Assembly (NCBI RefSeq): GCF_001610955.1
Contig: NZ_CP014335.1
Span: 1,839,001 to 1,903,000 of the forward strand
Reading direction: 5' to 3'
DNA: 64,000 nt
DNA from: Geobacillus thermoleovorans
GTDB taxonomy: Bacteria > Bacillota > Bacilli > Bacillales > Anoxybacillaceae
Shown: one piece after another, positions 34,442-45,463 of the stretch
Position numbering within the stretch: the first letter of the stretch is position 1
Layout of the letters: every line of letters starts with the position of its first letter
Notes under the pieces: generated by a model
The model's database searches: none
Seen by the model: the letters and a program-made list of their open reading frames with translations, nothing else
What the model was told of the DNA's origin: nothing
Program-made: the position numbers and the translations under genes

Positions 34442-34660
34442 TCATTCCTTATGCCAACTGCGCCGCTCTTCGCTAGCAACGAATGAGACAAAACGAACGA
34501 CACTCGCTTCGCTTGTGTCAGCCGCCTGAGCCAGTTCTTTCGTCGTCATATTCGGCACGAGCTCAGCATGATCGAGAATGTAGGCGGCTACCTTTTTTTC
34601 CGCCGGTGAAAACCGTTCCATTTGCTGTTCAATTTTCGTTAAAATGCCAAGTTCATTCAT
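34442..34660 (-). pseudogene. Truncated MurR/RpiR-family regulator
   Basis: 72 codons encode only the N-terminal HTH of an RpiR-type regulator (SPAEKKVAAYILDHAELVPNMTTKELAQAADTSEASVVRF). Full-length family members are about 280 residues with a SIS sugar-phosphate domain. After VVRF the expected CKSIGY-type continuation is replaced by an unrelated tail that ends within 15 residues, at the border of mobile-element-like debris. It is probably a remnant; the isolated DNA-binding domain might still be made, since GGGAGAAAAAAG precedes the ATG. Confidence 0.8.
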
Positions 34661-34824
34661 CTTTTTTCTCCCTTTCCGTCCACCGTTTCATATTCATCTT
34701 ATCATGGATGGGCGTCTGTTCTTCACGCCAATAAAAACTTTAATAAAAAATATTTGAATTCGAGATATATGTTTGCTATGATAATGATGTGAATATGAAT
34801 CGTATGACAAGAGGAGGAAAAACG

Positions 34825-35352
34825 ATGACAACATTTCAACTCGACAAAGCGCACAGCTCTGTCGCCTTCCAAGTGAGACATATGATGATCTCCAAAGCGA
34901 AAGGGGAATTCACCAACTTTGACGTTGAGGTGCAAGGCGACATCAACGAACTCGAGTCGCTGAACGTGAAAGCGACGATCGACGCCGCCTCGATCGATAC
35001 GAAAAACGCCGACCGCGACAATCATCTCCGCTCGGCCGACTTTTTCGATGTCGAGAACTATCCAACCATTACGTTTGTCAGTGAGTCCGTGCGCAAGCTT
35101 TCCGACACGGAATATGAAGTGACCGGGAAGCTGACGATCCGCGGCGTGACGAGAACGGAAACGTTCAAAGTCGAATACAACGGCCAAGTGAAAAACCCGC
35201 TCACCGGCGGCATCTCGGTCGGTTTTGATGTCGAAGGAACGATCAACCGCGAAGACTACGGGTTGGTATGGAACGTCGCGCTCGAAACCGGCGGATTCCT
35301 CGTCGGGAAAGAAGTCAAAATCCTCGCGAGCTTTGAATTCGCTCTCAGCTGA
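34825..35352 (+). CDS. YceI-family protein
   Basis: 175 residues covering the whole YceI lipocalin-like barrel: FQLDKAHSSVAFQVRHMMIS, the NADRDNHLRSADFFDVENYP loop and a C-terminal GLVWNVALETGGFLVGKEV. Family members bind polyisoprenoid or amphiphilic lipids. There is no signal peptide, so the protein is probably cytosolic. The ATG at 34825 follows AGAGGAGGAAAAACG; the frame opens earlier at 34789 but without a site. Single gene, convergent with the SDR gene. Confidence 0.93.
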   Translation: MTTFQLDKAHSSVAFQVRHMMISKAKGEFTNFDVEVQGDINELESLNVKATIDAASIDTKNADRDNHLRSADFFDVENYPTITFVSESVRKLSDTEYEVTGKLTIRGVTRTETFKVEYNGQVKNPLTGGISVGFDVEGTINREDYGLVWNVALETGGFLVGKEVKILASFEFALS

Positions 35353-35365
35353 ACGACCAAGCAAC

Positions 35366-35397
35366 AAGCCCTTAGCCATTTGCGAGGCTAAGGGCTT
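35366..35397. terminator. Hairpin between convergent genes
   Basis: AAGCCCTTAGCC and GGCTAAGGGCTT form a perfect 12-bp stem. It serves the YceI gene and possibly the facing SDR gene, though T-runs are weak on both sides. Confidence 0.7.
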
Positions 35398-35405
35398 ATT
35401 GCGCT

Positions 35406-37074
<1,669 letters not shown>

Positions 37075-37151
37075 TCCCCCACCCGCTTGCTTTGCCCCTA
37101 TTATACCATCGGACATCCGCGGCCGTCATACAACTCAAGAGCTTGCTCCTC

Positions 37152-37183
37152 AAAAAAGAGCCATCCGGTCGAGATGGCTTTTT
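37152..37183. terminator. Terminator of the lipase gene
   Basis: AGCCATC and GATGGCT form the stem with A- and T-runs on both sides, so it can work in either direction. It lies 15 bases after the lipase stop. Confidence 0.85.
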
Positions 37184-37198
37184 CGCAAAATACTAGTT

Positions 37199-38452
37199 TT
37201 AAGGCCGCAAGCTCGCCAACTGCTCGGCAAGTCGCAAATAAAAGGCGCGAATATCAAATGACGGATTCGGGTCAACGCCGATGATTTCCAAATGGTCGAC
37301 ATTGTACGTTCCCATGTCATTCCAAACCCCTTTTTTCAACGCCCCGTCATACGGTACGATCCGATCACTTGATCCACGCTTTGGACCGTTCATGGAAACC
37401 GTATTGACAATGCCATCGTTTTCAAGCCAGCGGTCGTCAATGCCGAGCGTCGGATTGCGGTACGAACCGAGAAACGGAGCGCATACGACCGCGCTGAATG
37501 CATTCATTCCGAGTTCGGGATAATAGTTGCCTGTGAGCGCTCCGCGATACGTCCGTTCTGTGGCAAAGCTCAAATAATACGTATTCGGGCTTGCTTGCAC
37601 CCATTGATTCAACTTCTCAGCTCCGGAAACGGATAAATCGTAGCGGGCGGTATCTGTCGACGTCCAAACAGGGGAGCGCTTGAGCCGTTCAAAATAATGG
37701 TCGAACGATTCACCCGGCTGGCGGCGCAGTCCCCATTGGTCGAGCTTAAAATCGTATACTTGACTCGTGTACGGCACGTTGCTGGCGACAGCCGCCGCTT
37801 CCAACACCGCTTTTTGCAAGTCAAAAAAGCGATCGGTGAAATCAACCATGTTGACAAGCGTCGTCCCGTCATGAGGAGTGGCGATGGTCGTCACACTCAA
37901 CACAACATGATGTCCACCTTCAAACAACGGTGACAACGACACGTTGTGCGCCTTGGCGTACTCCCGCTCTTCTTGGCTTCCGTTCTCTAGGAGCGAGACA
38001 AGCATGCGGGCCGTCTGCCCCCCTTGGCTGTGGGCGATGATATGGATGCGGCCACCCCTTTTCAATTCCGGCAACAGGCCGGGATAAGTGCGGCCAAACC
38101 GCGCATGGCCGTGCTTCGCCGCATGGGCTGCCCCATAATCGACCGTCCCGCCGACAAGCTGAGCATACGCTTCACACGCCCGGTCCCAGTTGCTCGAGAG
38201 CGGTCCGACCGCCAGCGTATAAGTTCGATAACCGTTGTCGTTCAGCCATTGTTCGATATCGCCTCGCACGCCGCCCCAGTACTTGAACCCAAACATTTCT
38301 TCTCTTCCCCAGCCAGTAAAGCCATGGAGAAGTACAATCGGCGCATCGTTGGCGCGTGAAACTGCCGCTTCAGCTCGCCCTCCCGGGACCGATAGGCCGA
38401 ATACAAGCCATAATCCGAGCAACACAAACATAACCCGACAGCATTTCATCAC
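37199..38452 (-). CDS. Secreted thermostable triacylglycerol lipase, family I.5
   Basis: 417 residues: a 29-residue Sec signal peptide, then a mature enzyme of 388, the size of Geobacillus BTL2/T1/L1 lipases. Nucleophile in AHSQGG (precursor Ser142, mature Ser113), with the A-x-S-x-G form in place of G-x-S-x-G. Catalytic Asp and His match mature Asp317 and His358 (VDHLEIIG). Zinc ligands expected in this family are visible around NWDRACEAYAQL and HAAKHGHARFG. The protein hydrolyses long-chain triglycerides outside the cell at high temperature. It has its own promoter and terminator. Confidence 0.97.
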   Translation of the reverse strand: MMKCCRVMFVLLGLWLVFGLSVPGGRAEAAVSRANDAPIVLLHGFTGWGREEMFGFKYWGGVRGDIEQWLNDNGYRTYTLAVGPLSSNWDRACEAYAQLVGGTVDYGAAHAAKHGHARFGRTYPGLLPELKRGGRIHIIAHSQGGQTARMLVSLLENGSQEEREYAKAHNVSLSPLFEGGHHVVLSVTTIATPHDGTTLVNMVDFTDRFFDLQKAVLEAAAVASNVPYTSQVYDFKLDQWGLRRQPGESFDHYFERLKRSPVWTSTDTARYDLSVSGAEKLNQWVQASPNTYYLSFATERTYRGALTGNYYPELGMNAFSAVVCAPFLGSYRNPTLGIDDRWLENDGIVNTVSMNGPKRGSSDRIVPYDGALKKGVWNDMGTYNVDHLEIIGVDPNPSFDIRAFYLRLAEQLASLRP

Positions 38453-38509
38453 GCTCTCCTTCTCCTCCCCTCGAATCGACTGAACCCCTTTATTCAGAAT
38501 TACCTGAAT

Positions 38510-38538
38510 ATTCTATACTAAATAATCAGGCTATTCAA
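38510..38538 (-). promoter_or_regulatory. Lipase promoter with adjacent palindrome
   Basis: Minus strand TTGAAT (38533-38538), 17 bases, TAGAAT (38510-38515). Directly downstream, TATTCAG and CTGAATA (38491-38510) form an inverted repeat overlapping the expected transcription start, an operator-like position. Confidence 0.6.
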
Positions 38539-38679
38539 TCCCGGCAATTGTCGGGTTTTCTGATGAGGGAAAGAGAAAAATGCACTTTTGTGCCGTCATA
38601 TTTCGTTTCTCGCCGACAGCGAGAGGGTGATGCACTATGTCATGGCAGCGTTCCATCACCGCCTCGTACGGACGGTTGG

Positions 38680-40536
38680 CTAATCCACAAACGGTCCGAA
38701 CTTTTGCTCGTAATGGGCGAGCGCCAACAGCGGAAAAATGTAGCGGTAGCCATGGTAATGGATGTAAAAGGCGCCGGCCATCCCTTGTCCGACCGGGTAC
38801 GAGGCGGTCCAATCCGGGTGATGAAGCATACGGACTAGGGCGCGAACGCCGGCTTTCATTTCCGGGGTCGGCCGCTCGGCGGCAGCGATCAGTGCATCGA
38901 GCGCCCAGGCGGTATGGACCGGCGTGCTGGCGCCAAGCGGCACATACGTCTTGGCTTCGTCGCTTTTGCACGATTCACCCCAGCCGCCGTCATCGTTTTG
39001 GATGCTCAACAACCAACGGACCGCTTTTTGCATCGCCGGGTGATCGATTGGAACGCCGACGGCTGAGAGCCCGGTCACCGCCGCCCATGTGCCGTACACA
39101 TAGCAAATCCCCCAGCGCCCATACCACGAACCGTCGGCTTTCTGATGGTCAAGCAGCCAGTCGACAGCGCGGGCGGCGGCGGGGTGGTCTTTCGTGATCC
39201 CGGTGAATGTTCCGAAATATTCGAGCGTCCGCCCGGTGAGGTCAGCGGTGGATGGATCCATCAGCAAAAACTCCGCCCCTTCGATCGGTAAATACCGCCA
39301 AAACCGTTTGCCTACGTTCTTTTCAAACGCCGCAAACCCGCCGTCATTGTTTTGCATCGAAAACAGCCATCGATTCGCCCGGTCCCACGCATGGCGGAAC
39401 GCTGTCTCTTTCGCTGCCGCCTGGCGGATGGCGCGCAGCGCGGCGGTCGTATCGTCGACATCCGGGTTCATCGTATTCACATCGGAAAATCCCCAGCCGC
39501 CCGGTACGCCGTACGGGTTGTGCACCGCCCAGTCGCCGTAGCGAATGTGCTGGCGCGACAACAAATAGCGGTTCGCTTTCTCAATCGTCCGGTCGGTCGG
39601 CGGCACGCCCGCTTCCTGCAGCGCATAGCTCGCCAACGCCGTATTCCAGACGGAAGCGGTTGTATATTGCATATGCGTATGCCCATCGATTTCGGTTCGC
39701 AGTGAGCGCAAACCGCGAACAGCTCGGACAATATGCGGGTCGTCTTTTGGATAACCAAGCGCGAGCAGCGCAAAAATGAACAAAAACGTCGAACTGAAGT
39801 AGCTGTACAACGTTCCGTCCGGCTCAATATGATCAAACATATAACGGACGGCGCGTCGTTTGGCGGCATCGTGCAGTTCAGCCGGAAAACCGATCAACGC
39901 TCGCTTGATGTATGACCATAGCGCCCGGTTTTCCGGCAGCCGCCAACCTCCACGGGAAGCGGCCAAATCACACAAGTCTGGGCTTTTCGCCGTTTTCCTA
40001 CTGTACCGTCGCTCCGCGGCGACGAGAAGCGGAATCATGTTCGCTCTTCCGTACACGGAAAGGTCATACATATTGAGCGGAAACGACGGGGGAAGAAGGA
40101 AAAATTCAAGCGGCAGCGGAAACCGTCTTGGCCACGGGTGCTGTCCAGTCAATGCGAGCATCACTTTCGTAAACAAGTGGACGCGTTCTAAGCCGCCCAT
40201 TTCCAAAATGCGCATTTTTGCCTTTTGCATGTGCGGATCGGTTTTTTTTCGGTAGCCGGAGTAAAGCAAGGCATAATACGCCTCGGTTGTCGCCGTCACG
40301 TTGCCGTCGCCTTCATCGGTAAACAACTTCCACGCCCCGTTCGCTTCCTGTCGGCTTTCGATCCGCTCGACGAGCGCCTGAATCAACGGTTCATCATCGA
40401 TTCCGAGCGTCCGCAATAAAATGATCATATAGGCGTCTGTCGAAATGCCGGTTTCAAACGGAAACCGCCACGATCCGTCGGCCGCTTGCGACCGTTTGAG
40501 CACGGCAATCAACGTGCTTCGTTCGTCGGCCACCAT
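38680..40536 (-). CDS. shc: Squalene-hopene cyclase
   Basis: 618 residues, full length. The protonating acid motif D-V-D-D-T-T-A is near residue 360 (NPDVDDTTAALRAI), and several QW repeats are visible (QNNDGGFAAFEKN, QKADGSWYGRWG, QNDDGGWGESC). The enzyme folds squalene into pentacyclic hopene, which orders membranes. It is membrane-associated without classical transmembrane helices. It diverges from the DUF2515 gene. Squalene synthesis genes are not in the window, so the substrate supply cannot be confirmed here. Confidence 0.95.
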   Translation of the reverse strand: MVADERSTLIAVLKRSQAADGSWRFPFETGISTDAYMIILLRTLGIDDEPLIQALVERIESRQEANGAWKLFTDEGDGNVTATTEAYYALLYSGYRKKTDPHMQKAKMRILEMGGLERVHLFTKVMLALTGQHPWPRRFPLPLEFFLLPPSFPLNMYDLSVYGRANMIPLLVAAERRYSRKTAKSPDLCDLAASRGGWRLPENRALWSYIKRALIGFPAELHDAAKRRAVRYMFDHIEPDGTLYSYFSSTFLFIFALLALGYPKDDPHIVRAVRGLRSLRTEIDGHTHMQYTTASVWNTALASYALQEAGVPPTDRTIEKANRYLLSRQHIRYGDWAVHNPYGVPGGWGFSDVNTMNPDVDDTTAALRAIRQAAAKETAFRHAWDRANRWLFSMQNNDGGFAAFEKNVGKRFWRYLPIEGAEFLLMDPSTADLTGRTLEYFGTFTGITKDHPAAARAVDWLLDHQKADGSWYGRWGICYVYGTWAAVTGLSAVGVPIDHPAMQKAVRWLLSIQNDDGGWGESCKSDEAKTYVPLGASTPVHTAWALDALIAAAERPTPEMKAGVRALVRMLHHPDWTASYPVGQGMAGAFYIHYHGYRYIFPLLALAHYEQKFGPFVD

Positions 40537-40620
40537 GCATCGCCTTCCTTTTTCACAAAATTCCGTTTCCTTCCATATTTATTCGTCTGGTGGGCGGTCG
40601 ATGCACCAAAGGGGGTCACT

Positions 40621-41772
40621 ATGCGTTGCCTGAGGCCGAAAGCGTCATCCCTTCCCCTTTCCCTTGTTGACGTCTATCGGGAATTAAAGAAAAAGCAAAA
40701 GAAAGGGTACACGATCGTATCTGAACGTGACTTAACCGCCAAAGAGCGGCAGCTCATCCGCCGCATCCGGGCGGTGACCGCGGAACACAACGAAAACAAT
40801 GTGACCCGAACGGCGGCGTATCTCGATTTTTACTTGCGCCATCGCGAAATTCATTGGGCGTTTTTAGGACATATGGTGTCGCGCAACGGCGGCTGGAACA
40901 TGACCGACTTAAAAGGGGAGCTGCTCATGCGGCTGCTCTCGGAAGACGAGCGGCAGTCGTTTTTCACCTTTTTGGAGCGCGGCAACTGGCTGATTTTCCA
41001 AGATATTTATCCGCAGTTTTTGCTGTATGAAGAAAGCCAAAAGTACGGCCGACCGCTCTTTTATTTATTGCCGTATGTTGGCGTTTCGACGTTTATGGAA
41101 ACGATATGGAACCATTTTTGGCACCGCGGCGATCTGTACACGTTGGCCATCGCCCTCGTGATTAACGAACAAAGCTATTTGGAACGACGAGTCATTCAAC
41201 ATCCCGTATTTCAGCAAACCGTTTTTCAGACGCTCAAATTTCAACTACAAGAGCTGCTCCATTTCAATCACATCTTGTTCCCGCATGACGACGGCCAAGG
41301 CGGCACCGCTTTGATCGGTCAAACGCTTCATCAGTTTGAGTCGCTCCATGAACGCATTTTGCTTGGCAAACGGCTGTACTCGATTTTGTTTGACAATGAA
41401 GAAACGCTGGAAAATGCGGTGCGCTGGGCTGTCAGCCATCCGCATACCGGTTCGCGCAAAGATTATTGGCCGCACTTGTTTAACGATGTGTGCGAATCGT
41501 TTCCAAGGGAACCGTACCGCCGCCGCGTCCGCGACTGCCAAATCGTTCCCGGCGCCCCGCGCCTGTACAGCCCACAGCTTCGTCACGCGTGGAAAAACGT
41601 CGTCCATGAGGCGGCCGAACCTGGCGATTGGTTTACAGATCCGCACGTCGTCCGCTATCTTGTTAAACCGGAACAACGGATCAATGGGGAGATCGTTCAT
41701 GCGTATTGTGAAACACTTGAAAAAATCGAACTGGCGATCATCGCCAAAAACGCCTTCTTCCACGCGCGCTAG
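40621..41772 (+). CDS. DUF2515-family protein (YppC-like)
   Basis: 383 residues matching the DUF2515/YppC family of Bacillales, with no known function. Conserved features include NVTRTAAYLDFYLRHREIHWAFLGHMVSRNGG (in parts), LYEESQKYG and GDLYTLAIALVINEQSYLE. There is no signal peptide; the composition suggests a soluble helical protein. AAAGGGGGT lies before the ATG at 40621. It diverges from shc, and the next gene begins inside its 3' end, so the two are co-transcribed. Confidence 0.82.
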   Translation: MRCLRPKASSLPLSLVDVYRELKKKQKKGYTIVSERDLTAKERQLIRRIRAVTAEHNENNVTRTAAYLDFYLRHREIHWAFLGHMVSRNGGWNMTDLKGELLMRLLSEDERQSFFTFLERGNWLIFQDIYPQFLLYEESQKYGRPLFYLLPYVGVSTFMETIWNHFWHRGDLYTLAIALVINEQSYLERRVIQHPVFQQTVFQTLKFQLQELLHFNHILFPHDDGQGGTALIGQTLHQFESLHERILLGKRLYSILFDNEETLENAVRWAVSHPHTGSRKDYWPHLFNDVCESFPREPYRRRVRDCQIVPGAPRLYSPQLRHAWKNVVHEAAEPGDWFTDPHVVRYLVKPEQRINGEIVHAYCETLEKIELAIIAKNAFFHAR

Positions 41773-42154
41773 GCGCCGCGCCTATCTTGCCTCGGCGCTG
41801 CTTTCCTCTTGGGCCGGGACGTATTTGGATTTGTATTTCACCGGAAAAGGGGTGTACGTCTTTCCGAAGCGCCCGTTTCCATCCCTCTTTTCGATCGATA
41901 TTTTCTTTACGATGGTGGTTCTTCCGCTATGCACCGTCTTGTTTCTTTGCCTGATGGAGCGGCTTGGCCGCCTCGGACGCATTGGCTTGATCATCGCATC
42001 GGCCGCATTGATGGCAACATTCGAAACGAAAGCAGAAGCGTACGGCTTGTTCGTTCACGCCGCTCTGTGGAGGCATTCGTATTCTTTTGCTGGGTATGGC
42101 GTATTTCTCGCCGTCATCTGGAGCTTTTATCGCCGGTTTCAACGGATTGACTAG
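41699..42154 (+). CDS. CBO0543-like small membrane protein overlapping the DUF2515 gene
   Basis: 151 residues with a basic N-terminus and about four membrane helices (SIDIFFTMVVLPLCTVLFLC, IGLIIASAALMATFETKAEA, FAGYGVFLAVIWSFY), the layout of the CBO0543 family of Bacillales (unknown function). The ATG at 41699 has GGGGAG nine bases upstream and lies within the last 74 bases of the preceding gene, in another frame. Internal starts further on (about 41950) would lose the first helices, so the overlapping start is favoured. Confidence 0.7.
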   Translation: MRIVKHLKKSNWRSSPKTPSSTRARRRAYLASALLSSWAGTYLDLYFTGKGVYVFPKRPFPSLFSIDIFFTMVVLPLCTVLFLCLMERLGRLGRIGLIIASAALMATFETKAEAYGLFVHAALWRHSYSFAGYGVFLAVIWSFYRRFQRID

Positions 42155-42253
42155 CATCGATGCGCATAAACAAGCGGCTGACAAGCCACGATAACAACGA
42201 AACGAACTGTTGGCGAAAATAGGACGAACTGTTGTTGAGTAGGAGGAACCTGT

Positions 42254-43090
42254 TTGAAAAGAAAACAAGCCGCTTTCTTGTGCTCCGTCATCATTGCCAT
42301 CGGCGCCGTTCTAATGGCTAGGACAGCGACGAACGGAGATGCAGCCAAAGCAAGACGGGGGACGACCATTGTCATCTATTTGGCCGGCGACTCGACGGTC
42401 GCCGCCGCTCCCCGCTCCCGCGCTCCCCGGGCCGGATGGGGTGAAATGCTCGATGATTGGTTTGATGACAACGTCATGGTGAAAAATATGGCCGCTTCCG
42501 GCCGCAGCGCGAAAAGTTTTGTCGAAGAAGGACGGCTCTCCCGCATTTTGCGGGAAATGAAAAAAGGGGATTACTTGTTCATCCAATTCGGTCACAACGA
42601 TGAAAAGGTGAACGATCCGGCACGCTACACCGAACCATTCACCTCCTACCAATCATACTTGAAACGGTATATTGACGGCGCCCGCACGAAAGGAGCAACC
42701 CCTGTCCTCATCACTCCGGTCGAGCGGCGGCGCTTTTCTGCCGACGGACGAGCGCTCAACTCGCATGGACTTTATCCTGCGGCCATGAAGGCGCTTGGGG
42801 AGAGAGAGCACGTTCCCGTCATCGATTTGACGGCAAAAAGCAGACAACGGTTTGAACAGCTCGGTCCGGAACAGACGAAACAGCTGTTTCTATGGCTTGC
42901 GCCCGGCGAGCATGCAAATTATCCGCACGGAATCGAAGACAACACGCATTTTCACAAACGAGGAGCGAAAGAAATCGCCCGGCTAGTCGTCGAGGGGATT
43001 ATGGAGCTCAACCTCCCCCTCCGCCGCCACCTCATCCGTTCACCGAAACGAGAACCTATACGAGACCGCCTCAGCGACGAAACGCCGTGA
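42254..43090 (+). CDS. SGNH/GDSL esterase, rhamnogalacturonan acetylesterase-like
   Basis: 278 residues with an uncleaved or cleavable N-terminal hydrophobic segment (residues 6-22). SGNH blocks: nucleophile Ser in AGDSTVA, Gly/Arg in NMAASGRSAKSF, Asn in FIQFGHNDEK, and the catalytic pair in EDNTHFHKRGA. This is the RhgT/YesT pattern of enzymes that remove acetyl groups from pectin fragments. No other pectin genes are nearby, so the substrate may differ. The TTG start at 42254 has AGGAGGAA upstream; a terminator follows. Confidence 0.87.
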   Translation: MKRKQAAFLCSVIIAIGAVLMARTATNGDAAKARRGTTIVIYLAGDSTVAAAPRSRAPRAGWGEMLDDWFDDNVMVKNMAASGRSAKSFVEEGRLSRILREMKKGDYLFIQFGHNDEKVNDPARYTEPFTSYQSYLKRYIDGARTKGATPVLITPVERRRFSADGRALNSHGLYPAAMKALGEREHVPVIDLTAKSRQRFEQLGPEQTKQLFLWLAPGEHANYPHGIEDNTHFHKRGAKEIARLVVEGIMELNLPLRRHLIRSPKREPIRDRLSDETP

Positions 43091-43125
43091 CGTCGAGCAC
43101 CCCGCTTGCTTTCCCCGCACCTGCC

Positions 43126-43150
43126 CGCCCGCCTAGGACGGGCGTTTTTT
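43126..43150 (+). terminator. Terminator of the esterase gene
   Basis: CGCCCG and CGGGCG with a 7-base loop, followed by TTTTTT. Confidence 0.85.
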
Positions 43151-43198
43151 CGCTTTTTGCTCCCGCCAGGCGCTGCATACCGCCTGCCCTTTCCATCC

Positions 43199-44185
43199 CT
43201 ACCGGGCGCTTCCGGCGTATGGCGCTCTGCCGCTCGTTGGTGAATGGTACGTTTTGTTCAACAAGCGGTGGTATAGGGACGCGAGCACTTGCTGAAACAG
43301 CATGCCGAGCACGACCGGCACGCTCACTGGCGGCGGAAAATAGGTCATGGCAAGCACCGCGCCGGCGCTGATGTTGCGCATCCCGCCGGTAAACGTTAAC
43401 GCAATAATATCCGACGGGGCAAACCTGAGCCATCGGGCCGCCATCCAAGAAAGAAAATAGCCGGAGCTCGCGATCGCCAAGACAAGCAGCGCCATGAAAA
43501 ACAGCCGGGCGTCAACACGGCCAAAATACGGGGCGACGACTGCGCTGTTGATCATGACGACAAGCGCCAGCGCCAGCTTGGAAAACGGGGACAGCACCAC
43601 CGCCAGCTGCTCGTTCGCTTGAGCAGACAGCCGTTCGCCCACGAACATGCCGGCTAGTGACGGCAAAATAATCATAAAAAACAAGCCGAGCATCATCTGG
43701 CCCACGTCGAGCTCGACCACGCTTCCGGCCAATACAAGCAACGTCAGCGGCACAACGATGGGCGATAAAAACGTATCAATCAAAATGACAGAAAGGGCAA
43801 GCGCCAAGTTTCCGCGGCCGAGCGACACCCAGATAAAGCTTGTCACCCCGGTCGGAATAGCGGCCGCCAACACAAACCCGATCACCGTCCAACGGTCGCT
43901 GCCAAAAAACAGATGTCCAAGCCCAAACGCCCACAGCGGGATGATGAAATGGAGCAGACATAGCGCCGCAGCGATCGGGCCAGGGTGAATGAGCGCCTCT
44001 TTCAAATTGGCCAAACGCAAGCGCAAACTGCCGCTAAACGTCATCAACGCAAACAGCCACGGCACAAGCGCGGCATAGCCGTGCAGTTCGTCCGCCAGCC
44101 AGATGCCGGCCGCCACGCTCGCCGGCGTAAGAAACGGCAGCGCCTTCTCAAGCCGACGGTTGATCGATTGCCACATCGGTTTCAT
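43199..44185 (-). CDS. Bile acid:sodium symporter (BASS) family transporter
   Basis: 328 residues and about ten helices. BASS motifs: GLGHLFFGSDRWTVIGFVLAAAIP in part, PTGVTSFIWVSLGRGN, and the C-terminal ALTFTGGMRNISAGAVL. Bacterial members such as YocS move organic anions with sodium; substrates include pantoate and keto acids as well as bile acids. It is a single minus-strand gene. The last ~20 residues are Pro/Gly-rich and not conserved. Confidence 0.88.
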   Translation of the reverse strand: MKPMWQSINRRLEKALPFLTPASVAAGIWLADELHGYAALVPWLFALMTFSGSLRLRLANLKEALIHPGPIAAALCLLHFIIPLWAFGLGHLFFGSDRWTVIGFVLAAAIPTGVTSFIWVSLGRGNLALALSVILIDTFLSPIVVPLTLLVLAGSVVELDVGQMMLGLFFMIILPSLAGMFVGERLSAQANEQLAVVLSPFSKLALALVVMINSAVVAPYFGRVDARLFFMALLVLAIASSGYFLSWMAARWLRFAPSDIIALTFTGGMRNISAGAVLAMTYFPPPVSVPVVLGMLFQQVLASLYHRLLNKTYHSPTSGRAPYAGSAR

Positions 44186-44273
44186 CTCCCTGTCTCACCA
44201 TTCAAGGGCTCTTTTGCTATGCCTACACCTCCCCCATTATACACCGTAATCGCCCCATTGGAGCGACAAATTT

Positions 44274-44489
44274 TCATGAAACCGATGGACAACGGTTGAC
44301 CAGCCAGCTCCTTAGGCTATTTCGCTGCTTTTCCCCCTCACCATTCAGCAACAAAACGACATCGCCTCGCTTCACATCATACAGCCCAGTCATTGCTTTT
44401 TCCATCCGTTCAAGCCTTTCTTTGTTCGTCCATGCGCCACACAATAATACAAAAAGATTCCAACTCTCTAGCAGCTGGACATCGGTCAT
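44274..44489 (-). CDS. Small hypothetical protein coupled to the MBL hydrolase gene
   Basis: 71 codons beginning with an ATG that overlaps the stop of the upstream gene (ATGA). I do not recognise the product. It has WNLFVLLCGAW near the N-terminus, a charged middle and a YDVKRGDVVLLLNGEGEKQ segment. No separate ribosome binding site is seen, so it would depend on coupling. It may be chance. Confidence 0.3.
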   Translation of the reverse strand: MTDVQLLESWNLFVLLCGAWTNKERLERMEKAMTGLYDVKRGDVVLLLNGEGEKQRNSLRSWLVNRCPSVS

Positions 44490-45463
44490 TGCCGATAAAC
44501 GATTGCATGCCGATGCTCCTCTTTTTGCAATTCACCGACAGACACCAAATATTCCAAATGCGCCAATGTCTCAGCCACTGCAAACCGCCATTGGTGCACG
44601 GTCAGCGGCTTATGGCCGAACACAAGATGGGCCACTTCATAGGCGGTGCGCCCCGATGTTGCTAGCGTTTTCATTTTTTGCAACCGTTGTTCGTGGTGGC
44701 GGAAAATGTCGCTGATCCGCTCGCGAAATTGGCGAATGACCGCGCCATGGGCAGGAAGAGCCACATCCACCTCCAGTTCCTCCACTTTGCGAAGCGAGGC
44801 AAAATATTGCTCGAGTGGATTTGGATAAGCGCCGGGCCATACACTAATGTTCGGAGTAATGCGATCAAGCACATGATCTGATGCAAGCAACTGGCGCGAT
44901 TCCGGCTGATAAAAGCTGATCAATCCATCGCTGTGCCCCGGGACCGGGATGACCGCCCATCGCCGCTGCCCCAGCACAATTTCCGAACGATCCAAAACGG
45001 TTAGCACCGGAAACGGGCTAACGCGCAACGACAGCTTCCACATGCTCTCCTCAATGTCCGTTACCAACTCATCCGGCACACCATGGCGGCGAAACATGGC
45101 ACCCACTTCGCTCGCCTGAACGCTCTCTTCCCCCCACACTCGTTCCGCCATCGCATAATCCGGCTCGCTGATCCAGACAGGCGCCTCCGTCTGCTGTTGC
45201 ATCCACCCAGCCAAGCCAAAATGATCCGGATGAAAGTGAGTGATGTAAATGGCCTGAACATGCCGCGGTTTGATTCCAAGCTGCCGAAACACTGCTTCCC
45301 AAGCGCTAATCGCCTCTGGATAGCGAAAGCCGACGTCAACAATGCTCCATCCATCCGCTTCCCGACCTACGTAACAATAGACATACTTCATCGGAAATGG
45401 AACTGGGATTGGAACGCGGTACATTTCATCTCCTATCCACTCCATTTCGATCTGCGTCATCCA
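44486..45463 (-). CDS. Metallo-beta-lactamase-fold hydrolase
   Basis: 325 residues. Metal site THFHPDHFGLAGWMQ (HxHxDH), then VIPVPGHSDGLISFY with the next His and a C-terminal winged-helix-like extension (QRLQKMKTLATSGRTAYEVA). This resembles the MBL-fold group that includes glyoxalase II and related hydrolases with a C-terminal helical domain. The substrate is unknown. The ATG at 45463 has GGGGGGAGA immediately upstream; the frame to 45505 is not needed. Confidence 0.85.
   Translation of the reverse strand, partial: WMTQIEMEWIGDEMYRVPIPVPFPMKYVYCYVGREADGWSIVDVGFRYPEAISAWEAVFRQLGIKPRHVQAIYITHFHPDHFGLAGWMQQQTEAPVWISEPDYAMAERVWGEESVQASEVGAMFRRHGVPDELVTDIEESMWKLSLRVSPFPVLTVLDRSEIVLGQRRWAVIPVPGHSDGLISFYQPESRQLLASDHVLDRITPNISVWPGAYPNPLEQYFASLRKVEELEVDVALPAHGAVIRQFRERISDIFRHHEQRLQKMKTLATSGRTAYEVAHLVFGHKPLTVHQWRFAVAETLAHLEYLVSVGELQKEEHRHAIVYRQ

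Noticed and set aside
38531..38971. 146-codon minus-strand frame at the end of the hopene cyclase gene
   Set aside because: It overlaps the C-terminus of hopene cyclase in another frame, is Arg-rich and matches nothing known.
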